13,033 bases of DNA from Crocinitomicaceae bacterium. GTDB lineage: Bacteria; Bacteroidota; Bacteroidia; Flavobacteriales_D; Crocinitomicaceae. The stretch spans positions 974 to 14,006 of the forward strand of contig DORI01000223.1 in the NCBI GenBank assembly GCA_003512365.1, written 5' to 3'. The notes under the pieces were generated by a model, which saw only the letters and a program-made list of their open reading frames with translations, ran no database searches and was not told where the DNA came from. Numbering within the stretch: the first letter of the stretch is position 1; every line of letters begins with the position of its first letter. Below, in pieces: positions 7,542 through 13,033 of the stretch. The translations under genes were made by a program, and so were the position numbers.

Positions 7542-9977
7542 TTATTTTTTTACCGGCAATTTATAGGTGTATTGCAACATGAGTTGTCTAGGGGCCTCAA
7601 TTTTTAGCGGGCGCAAGGAGTATGATCGATTAAAGATATTACTACCAATTAAAGCAAACTTATGGTTATCAGACACGTTGTAAGAAATTCTTGCATCAAA
7701 AATCCAATTGCCAAAACGGTGGGAATTGAAATAATCCATATAACGTAAATCTTGCAACCAGTTTCCAATATCTGAGGTTGTATCGGTAGTAAGTTCCTCG
7801 AAGTCCTTGATAATCGCATCCATGTTGACTATTTTCGAGAAATATTTGGCACTCGCACCAATAGCAAATTTTTCTTTGTAGGTGTATTCAGCGTCCAATT
7901 TTACATTGTGCAAAAATCTATACTTCAATATTCCTTTTGAATTATCCAATGACGTTGAATTATAGGTAAAAACTCGATTTAAAGAATCCGTGGCATAGAC
8001 ATAATCCGGTGTTAATGTCTTTGGAACAATATAATTATAGCCTAATAAAAACGTCATAGAAGATTTCTTAGAAAACTTTGCTTGCCCGGCGAACGAAGCA
8101 TCAATACCTGTGACGCGAGATTGACCGGTATTCAAAAACATAAAGCCTGCACTCTTTCCTAATGTTTGTGTATCTCCCGTAAACGTGCGCCAAATTCCAA
8201 ACATATATTCTATCGTGTTTTGATATTCTTGCCAAAAAGCCGCAATATCTAAATATCCCATTACGCCTCCAAGTTTTAACCCTTGTTTAATTCCAATTTC
8301 AGCATTCCACGAACTTTCTGGCTTTAAGTTTGGATTCGGGAAAACCCCAAAATTACCTACACCCGTTTTAATGAACCTTTCTGTGATGGTAGGAAATCTG
8401 AAACCCTGTCCATAAGAACCCCTAAGGTACGTCTCTTGATATAACTTTAAATTGGCTCCTGCTCGAAATATCGGTTTGGTCGCGGTAATGGAGTCATTGA
8501 GTTGAAAATATTCCAATCGACCACCGGCAGACATATTCAGTGATTTATTGTACTTACTTTCTAATTGAGCGTATGCAGATACATTCAGAAGTTGGTTTGT
8601 TGGGGATCCTGATCCAACATAAATATTGGCAAATGAATTTGTAAATGTTGAGGTTATTCCGCCGACGAAATCGAGATTTTTTAATTCCGGATAACTTCGT
8701 TGAAACATGTAATCGCCGTAATAGGTGGTTGAACGGTTGGACTGATTAGCGCTCATTTGATTGTCGACATGTAAGATGCGTGTTCTAAAATAATGCTTTC
8801 CATCTGTCTGAGTAAAAAGTTGCACAAAAGGGTCTACATTAAAAATCACCTGATCTTGCATAAAAACAGCACCCGGATATGCACGGTAAAGTCCTGTGGA
8901 ATCGTTTAACCAAGCCAAAGGCATATTGGTATGTTGTAACATGAAATTGCCATTAACCCCATAATTCAAGCCGCTTACTTTTTTAGATCGATAGCGTAAG
9001 TTAAAATTTATTCTTCCACGCTTGGATACCATTTCTTGTTCCGTGAAATTTGTAATGGTATCAGGAAAAACAGTTGCTACGATTGAATCTGTTATGGGTG
9101 GACCAATATAACCATGATCCATATTCAAATTTCCACCAACAACAACATCCAAATTACCATAAGCCTTTGAATGTAAAAAATTAAGTCCGTGAATACCTGG
9201 ATAATTTTGCCACCATTTGGAACCATCCACTGATGGCGGAGTATAAGCTCCTGAATACGCAACTATTTTAGTTAGAGGTTTTGATGTCGGGTAAGCCGTG
9301 CGAATATGAACGGAACCACTTAATGCAGAACTTCCTGATAACACTGATGCTGCGCCTTTTATAACCTCAACTTGCGAAATATTTTCTACCGGAATAAACC
9401 CCCATTCCGGTCGACCAGCATCTCCCGAAAGCATAGGCATATCATCCACAATAACCGCAACTTTTGAACCTACGCCAAAAGTAAATCCACTACCTCCACG
9501 TATTTGAGGTTCGCCATCTAAAATATTAAGTCCCGGGGTTTGATCTAAGGCTGTTTCAATACTTCTTGTATTTTTATTTTCAATAAGCTCAGGACGCAAC
9601 ACTAACATTGTAACCGTTTGTTCCTCTAGAGGTTTATCGAATTTTCCTACGCGTAAGTCAACTTGTTTTAAATCTTTCACAAAACCTTTCAATGTAATGT
9701 TTAATTTTTGGGTTTGATTGGCCACAACATTCACCGATAAGGTATCGGTTTGCATTCCTGTAAACCTAACAATTAAGCGACATGATCCGGAAGGAACAGT
9801 TAACTGATAAAATCCATTAGCGTCTGTGTTTGCTCCTATCGTGACATCCTTTCTGTAAATGACAGAAGCACCGGGCAAGGGTTCGCCTTTTTCATTACGA
9901 ACTATCCCCTCTATTGATCCATTTTGACCAAATGCTAAGCAGGATAAAAAACTAAATAAAACGAATAGGCCTCGCAT
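7542..9977 (-). CDS. TonB-dependent outer-membrane receptor with carboxypeptidase-regulatory-like domain
   Basis: An 811-residue gated outer-membrane transporter. The signal peptide covers residues about 1-18 (MRGLFVLFSFLSCLAFGQ). Then come a CarboxypepD-regulatory-like beta-sandwich (about 20-97, GSIEGIVRNEKGEPLPGASV), a plug (about 117-228, with LDQTPGLNI, PQIRGGSG, VAVIVDDMPM and ISQVEVIKGAASVLSGSSALSG), and a beta-barrel from about 235 to the end. The length fits CirA/FepA-like receptors rather than SusC proteins, which are near 1000 residues, and no SusD gene is adjacent. The chain ends YTYKLPVKK instead of an aromatic residue, a small extension beyond the last strand. Substrate cannot be read from the sequence. 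It is the second gene of an operon, 3 bases behind a secreted T9SS protein, so the two probably work on the same ligand. Confidence 0.93.
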   Translation of the reverse strand: MRGLFVLFSFLSCLAFGQNGSIEGIVRNEKGEPLPGASVIYRKDVTIGANTDANGFYQLTVPSGSCRLIVRFTGMQTDTLSVNVVANQTQKLNITLKGFVKDLKQVDLRVGKFDKPLEEQTVTMLVLRPELIENKNTRSIETALDQTPGLNILDGEPQIRGGSGFTFGVGSKVAVIVDDMPMLSGDAGRPEWGFIPVENISQVEVIKGAASVLSGSSALSGSVHIRTAYPTSKPLTKIVAYSGAYTPPSVDGSKWWQNYPGIHGLNFLHSKAYGNLDVVVGGNLNMDHGYIGPPITDSIVATVFPDTITNFTEQEMVSKRGRINFNLRYRSKKVSGLNYGVNGNFMLQHTNMPLAWLNDSTGLYRAYPGAVFMQDQVIFNVDPFVQLFTQTDGKHYFRTRILHVDNQMSANQSNRSTTYYGDYMFQRSYPELKNLDFVGGITSTFTNSFANIYVGSGSPTNQLLNVSAYAQLESKYNKSLNMSAGGRLEYFQLNDSITATKPIFRAGANLKLYQETYLRGSYGQGFRFPTITERFIKTGVGNFGVFPNPNLKPESSWNAEIGIKQGLKLGGVMGYLDIAAFWQEYQNTIEYMFGIWRTFTGDTQTLGKSAGFMFLNTGQSRVTGIDASFAGQAKFSKKSSMTFLLGYNYIVPKTLTPDYVYATDSLNRVFTYNSTSLDNSKGILKYRFLHNVKLDAEYTYKEKFAIGASAKYFSKIVNMDAIIKDFEELTTDTTSDIGNWLQDLRYMDYFNSHRFGNWIFDARISYNVSDNHKFALIGSNIFNRSYSLRPLKIEAPRQLMLQYTYKLPVKK

Positions 9978-9980
9978 TTG

Positions 9981-11207
9981 TTAATAGGCCATTACTTTAA
10001 ATGATTTCATAGAATCAGGGGAATGAATAAAGTATATTCCACTCTTTAATTTTAAATGGTTCGCATTTTCAGCCTCAACTTCATTAAGAAGTGTTCCATC
10101 GACATTATAAATTGTCAATTTCCCAGAAATATTTTTCAGATTTAAACCATTGTTATAGGAAATGAAGGATTGCATTGATTCTTCTTCAATTCCGGAAGTT
10201 TGATTAATCACAAGTGTAACATTGGCTTGATCACAAGTGGCAGGAGAATCACCGTCACAAACTTGGTAGTTGAAATTATCTGCACCAAAAAATCCTGTGT
10301 TTGGTGTATATGTTACTGTTCCATCCATGTTAGCTGTGGCTACTCCATTTTGAGCTTGTTGAACAATTGTAACCGTTGAAACCGAGATGTTATTTTCTGG
10401 ATCTGAATCATTTGCTAAAACATTAATCGTAACTGCGTTATTTTGATTTGTTGAGGAAGCATCGTCATTAGCAGACATTTGTTGATTGGTTGTCCCTGAA
10501 TTATAAATCAATTCTATGTCATCCACAAGAATTTCATCATTGGCCATTCCTCCCCCTGGCGTTTTGTTTGTTGTAAAAGTCACTAAAATAAATGCTGGAT
10601 TTGGTGGTGGTGAACCTACTACATAGTTAAATGGAACTGAAATTCGAACCCACGAACCGCCTGTTCTAACATAATTTCTTTCTGCCCTTGCCACTACATG
10701 TGATGTAGAATTTACGTCAATTGGGTCTCGTAAATCATAGGCATCATGCAAGACAGCGTGAACACGAGCCGAATCTGATACATTCGCAGCCGTATATTTC
10801 ACCCAAAACACCAATGAATCAGGACTAGCGGTTAACGCTTCTGAAAAATTTGCATCAGCAGTCAACGAAATGTTGTAATTATTTGGATCGTTAGGTGTTG
10901 TACTCCCCATATTAATTCTTCCTAAGGTCATATTACCATTTGCCACAATGCCAAGTGTTGACTTAGCCCATACTCTAGCGCAATATTGACCTGTAGCTCC
11001 CATTCTGATAGCTGTAGATCTTTGAACTTGCTGTGACGCAAAGGAAGTAAAACTTCCTTGTCCGGATTTAAAACTATTCCAGTTGGTTGGTTCCTCTGTT
11101 GAAATTCCGACATTGTCCCATAATTCCATATCCGAATTACCAATTTGTTGTGCAGGAAATGAAAATATAGAGAAGAATACTAAAAATAGACCGTAAATGT
11201 TTTTCAT
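9981..11207 (-). CDS. Secreted T9SS cargo protein with PCMD-like and cadherin-like domains
   Basis: A 408-residue exported protein of unknown ligand. A signal peptide (residues 1-19, MKNIYGLFLVFFSIFSFPA) leads to a beta-sandwich region (about 22-236, starting IGNSDMELWDN and ending DEILVDDIELIY) that resembles the putative carbohydrate-metabolism (PCMD) domain of Bacteroidota, though I cannot run a profile search. Residues about 245-335 form a bacterial cadherin-like/Ig module (NVLANDSDPENN, GTVTYTPNTGFFGADNFNYQV). The end (about 348-408) has the pattern of a type A T9SS sorting domain: GKLTIYNVDGTLL, LKSGIYFIH, then KSFKVMAY. It lacks the usual PNP element before it. The predicted route is Sec to periplasm, then T9SS to the cell surface or outside. 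It is first in the operon, under a good promoter, with the TonB receptor 3 bases after it. Confidence 0.85.
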   Translation of the reverse strand: MKNIYGLFLVFFSIFSFPAQQIGNSDMELWDNVGISTEEPTNWNSFKSGQGSFTSFASQQVQRSTAIRMGATGQYCARVWAKSTLGIVANGNMTLGRINMGSTTPNDPNNYNISLTADANFSEALTASPDSLVFWVKYTAANVSDSARVHAVLHDAYDLRDPIDVNSTSHVVARAERNYVRTGGSWVRISVPFNYVVGSPPPNPAFILVTFTTNKTPGGGMANDEILVDDIELIYNSGTTNQQMSANDDASSTNQNNAVTINVLANDSDPENNISVSTVTIVQQAQNGVATANMDGTVTYTPNTGFFGADNFNYQVCDGDSPATCDQANVTLVINQTSGIEEESMQSFISYNNGLNLKNISGKLTIYNVDGTLLNEVEAENANHLKLKSGIYFIHSPDSMKSFKVMAY

Positions 11208-11226
11208 ATTAATTATAATTTAAGAA

Positions 11227-11255
11227 CAAATATAAAAATTTGAAGGACTGTCAAA
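11227..11255 (-). promoter_or_regulatory. Promoter of the T9SS cargo/TonB receptor operon
   Basis: Read on the minus strand, TTTG (11255-11252) is followed after exactly 17 bases by TATATTTG (11234-11227), a perfect match to the Bacteroidota TTG...TAnnTTTG promoter. Transcription would begin near 11220, giving a leader of about 13 bases made almost only of A and T, with no Shine-Dalgarno sequence. The -7 box is embedded in an inverted repeat CAAAT-N6-ATTTG (11227-11242). Confidence 0.75.
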
Positions 11256-11257
11256 TA

Positions 11258-11269
11258 TGAAACTTTTCA
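11258..11269. repeat. Short palindrome between divergent promoters
   Basis: TGAAACTTTTCA has perfect 5-bp arms around a 2-base centre. It sits just upstream of the minus-strand -33 box (11252-11255) and about 20 bases upstream of the queE -7 box, a place where a dimeric regulator could affect both promoters. It is short and AT-rich, so chance is a real possibility. Confidence 0.3.
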
Positions 11270-11288
11270 ACATTCGAAACCGATTGCT

Positions 11289-11296
11289 TACCTTTG
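11289..11296 (+). promoter_or_regulatory. Probable -7 box of the queE promoter
   Basis: TACCTTTG is an exact match to TAnnTTTG and lies 25 bases before the queE ATG, giving a leader of roughly 20 bases. No TTG stands at the expected 17-19 base distance upstream, so the promoter may be weak or dependent on an activator. The leader is far too short to hold a preQ1 riboswitch. Confidence 0.5.
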
Positions 11297-11321
11297 ACTT
11301 AAATTCCTAAAGTTATCTAAT

Positions 11322-11921
11322 ATGAGCCTATTACCCGTAATGGAATATTTTCACACCATTCAAGGAGAAGGTTTTCACACTGGAAGGAGTGCTTTTTTTA
11401 TTAGACTAGGAGGCTGTGATGTGGGATGTGTATGGTGCGATGTAAAAGAAAGTTGGAATGTAGCAGCTCATCCGAAACTTTCAACAGAAAAATTAATTGA
11501 TATTGTTAAGAATTCACAAGCAGAATTCGTTGTCATCACGGGAGGAGAGCCTGCTATGCACGACTTAACTGATTTAACCAATCGTTTGCGTAATCAACAA
11601 ATTTATTCTGCCATAGAAACTTCGGGCTGTTATCCCTTACTCGGTGAAATTGATTGGTATTGTTTCTCACCAAAAAAATTCAAAGCTCCGTGTAATGAAG
11701 CGTATGAAAAAGCTAACGAATTGAAGGTAATTATCAACCATAAAAGCGATTTGGAATGGGCAGAAATGCATGCAGAAAAAGTCTCGAATGATTGTCTTTT
11801 ATACTTACAACCCGAATGGAGTAACTTAGAAAGAAATACTGAATGGATTGTATCTTATGTAAAAAGTAACCCTAAATGGAAAATCTCGTTACAAACACAT
11901 AAGTATATGAACATTCCGTAA
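11322..11921 (+). CDS. queE: 7-carboxy-7-deazaguanine synthase QueE
   Basis: A 199-residue radical SAM enzyme that turns 6-carboxytetrahydropterin into 7-carboxy-7-deazaguanine, the step that forms the deazapurine ring on the way to preQ0 and queuosine in tRNA. The substrate-binding start reads FHTIQGEGFHTGRSAFFIRL. The [4Fe-4S] cluster cysteines are 32, 36 and 39 in GGCDVGCVWCD (the CxxxCxxC spacing of classical radical SAM proteins), followed by the SAM-binding ITGGEPAMH at about 73-81 and a conserved SPKKFK near 125. Length is normal for the short QueE form. No other queuosine gene is in the window. The stop codon shares one base with the ATG of the next gene (TAATG), so the two are translationally coupled, although their functions have no evident link. 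Confidence 0.95.
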   Translation: MSLLPVMEYFHTIQGEGFHTGRSAFFIRLGGCDVGCVWCDVKESWNVAAHPKLSTEKLIDIVKNSQAEFVVITGGEPAMHDLTDLTNRLRNQQIYSAIETSGCYPLLGEIDWYCFSPKKFKAPCNEAYEKANELKVIINHKSDLEWAEMHAEKVSNDCLLYLQPEWSNLERNTEWIVSYVKSNPKWKISLQTHKYMNIP

Positions 11922-13033
11922 TGACACCAATTCGTATCCACTTTTTAATTTTTATAATTTGTTTCTTAAGTGCGGTTTCATATAGTCAGTTCACGTACAG
12001 TACAAAAAGTAAAAAGGCCGTAAAATTATATGAAAAAGCACGATTAGCACCCAATACGCTAGACCCCAACACAAACCTACCAGACTACAACAGCGGACTA
12101 GTATTTTTGATGAAAGCTCTCGATAAAGACCCAAATTTTGTTGAGGCACATTTACTCAAAGCAAGATATCATGAGGCTCAAAGAAACTATACTGATGCCA
12201 TAAAGCATTACAACACTGCACTTTCTATAAAACCAGACCACAGTTTAATTAGTGCTACCAATTTTGATCTCGCTTCCCTTCAAATCGCAATAGGAGATTA
12301 TGAAAATGCTCTAAAAAATATTGAGGTTTTTTTAAGAAATCCGGAAGCCCCTAAGGAATGGTTTGGTTCGGCATATAAAATTCAAGCTAGCGCAAAATTT
12401 GCCAAAAATGCCATTCAAAATCCAAAACCTTTTAACCCCATAAATATTGGCCCACAGATAAATACGTCTTTTGCAGAGTATTTTCCAACCTTAACCGTTG
12501 ATGGAAAAACTTTGTTATTTACCCGATTACTTCCTGTTCCAGGTGGAGATAAACGCGATAGATCAGACGAGCAAGAAGATTTCTTTTATTCCAATTTTGT
12601 GGAAAAGGAATGGACAAAATCAATAGCACTTCCCAAAAACATAAACACTGAAAACAACGAAGGAGCGCCGAGTATTGCTCCAGACGGAAAAGGATTAATT
12701 TTTGTAGGTTGTTCCGATGCCTCCGGGCAATATTATGGTCCAAACAGAACCGGAAAAGGAAGTTGTGACTTATTTTACACAAAGAAAATTAGTAATCGTT
12801 GGACAGATCCTGTCAACTTACCTGGAAAAATAAATTCCGCTAATTGGGAAACACAACCATCCTTATCTGCCGACGGCAAAACACTTTATTTTATTAGAGG
12901 AGTGAGAGGAAAAGACGGAAAAAGAAATGCAGATATCTATGTTTCTTTTTTACAAAACGACGGTACGTGGGGAGAAGCCAGACCATTACCTAACCACATC
13001 AATACACCCCAAGCAGAGGAATCTGTTCACATA
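11921..13033 (+). CDS. Secreted TPR and PD40 beta-propeller protein, OmpA/PorE-like (3' end outside window)
   Basis: The frame is open from the ATG at 11921 to the window edge, 371 codons without a stop. A signal peptide (residues 1-22, with hydrophobic core FLIFIICFLSAVS) lacks a lipobox. Tetratricopeptide-like repeats cover about 33-140 (AHLLKARYHEAQRNYTDAIKH, GDYENALKNIEVFL pattern). From about 180, WD40-like PD40 propeller blades follow: EYFPTLTVDGKTLLFTR (186-202), APSIAPDGKGLIFVG (249-263), QPSLSADGKTLYFIR (312-326), and a fourth begins at EESVHI. TPR followed by PD40 is the front half of a Bacteroidota architecture that often ends in an OmpA-like peptidoglycan-binding domain, as in the T9SS component PorE; whether that end exists here cannot be seen. 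It starts on the last base of the queE stop codon and is probably cotranscribed with it. Confidence 0.88.
   Translation, partial: MTPIRIHFLIFIICFLSAVSYSQFTYSTKSKKAVKLYEKARLAPNTLDPNTNLPDYNSGLVFLMKALDKDPNFVEAHLLKARYHEAQRNYTDAIKHYNTALSIKPDHSLISATNFDLASLQIAIGDYENALKNIEVFLRNPEAPKEWFGSAYKIQASAKFAKNAIQNPKPFNPINIGPQINTSFAEYFPTLTVDGKTLLFTRLLPVPGGDKRDRSDEQEDFFYSNFVEKEWTKSIALPKNINTENNEGAPSIAPDGKGLIFVGCSDASGQYYGPNRTGKGSCDLFYTKKISNRWTDPVNLPGKINSANWETQPSLSADGKTLYFIRGVRGKDGKRNADIYVSFLQNDGTWGEARPLPNHINTPQAEESVHI

Noticed and set aside
11297..11321. preQ1 riboswitch before queE
   Set aside because: The predicted leader is only about 20 bases, with no stem-loop or pseudoknot.
12519..12782. Minus-strand open frame of 87 codons
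   Set aside because: It is antisense to the PD40 propeller gene, whose plus-strand frame has a signal peptide, TPR and propeller motifs; the minus frame has none.
1..13033. Mobile element, CRISPR array, tRNA, defence or biosynthetic island
   Set aside because: No transposase, integrase, spaced direct repeats, cloverleaf or defence-type gene was seen; nearly all sequence is accounted for by core-type genes of even composition.

Overview
The window is a gene-dense, low-GC stretch of chromosome from a Gram-negative member of the Bacteroidota, most likely order Flavobacteriales. This rests on four things. LpxC is fused to FabZ. One protein carries a type IX secretion (T9SS) sorting domain. Promoters of the Bacteroidota form TTG-N17/18-TAnnTTTG are visible, and gene starts lack Shine-Dalgarno sequences. 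The TonB-dependent receptor opens with a carboxypeptidase-regulatory-like domain. I cannot name a genus. No gene-free stretch exceeds about 115 bases, and I see no tRNA, rRNA, CRISPR array, insertion sequence or phage gene.

Positions 1-1591 (+) hold the 3' end of uvrA, thioredoxin trxA with its own promoter and a strong hairpin terminator, and an uncharacterised single-pass membrane protein whose start codon sits three bases after that terminator. Positions 1661-7540 (+) form a tight run. lpxD, lpxC/fabZ and lpxA overlap by ATGA junctions and encode the early lipid A acyltransferases and deacetylase plus the FabZ dehydratase. An RlmD-type rRNA methyltransferase follows after 1 base, and cinA overlaps it by 11 bases.

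Positions 7542-11207 (-) are a two-gene operon with a clear promoter. A secreted T9SS cargo protein (probable PCMD-type beta-sandwich, cadherin-like module, type A sorting domain) comes first, then a TonB-dependent receptor 3 bases later. This looks like a surface capture and import pair with unknown ligand. Positions 11322-13033 (+) are divergent from it: queE (7-deazaguanine synthesis) overlaps by one base a secreted TPR plus PD40 beta-propeller protein that runs off the end of the window.

Most of the content is housekeeping. The points most worth a second look are the RlmD homologue that has lost all the iron-sulfur cysteines of its family, the T9SS cargo/TonB receptor pair, the terminator and 13-codon reading frame squeezed between trxA and the membrane protein gene, and the propeller protein that recalls the T9SS component PorE.
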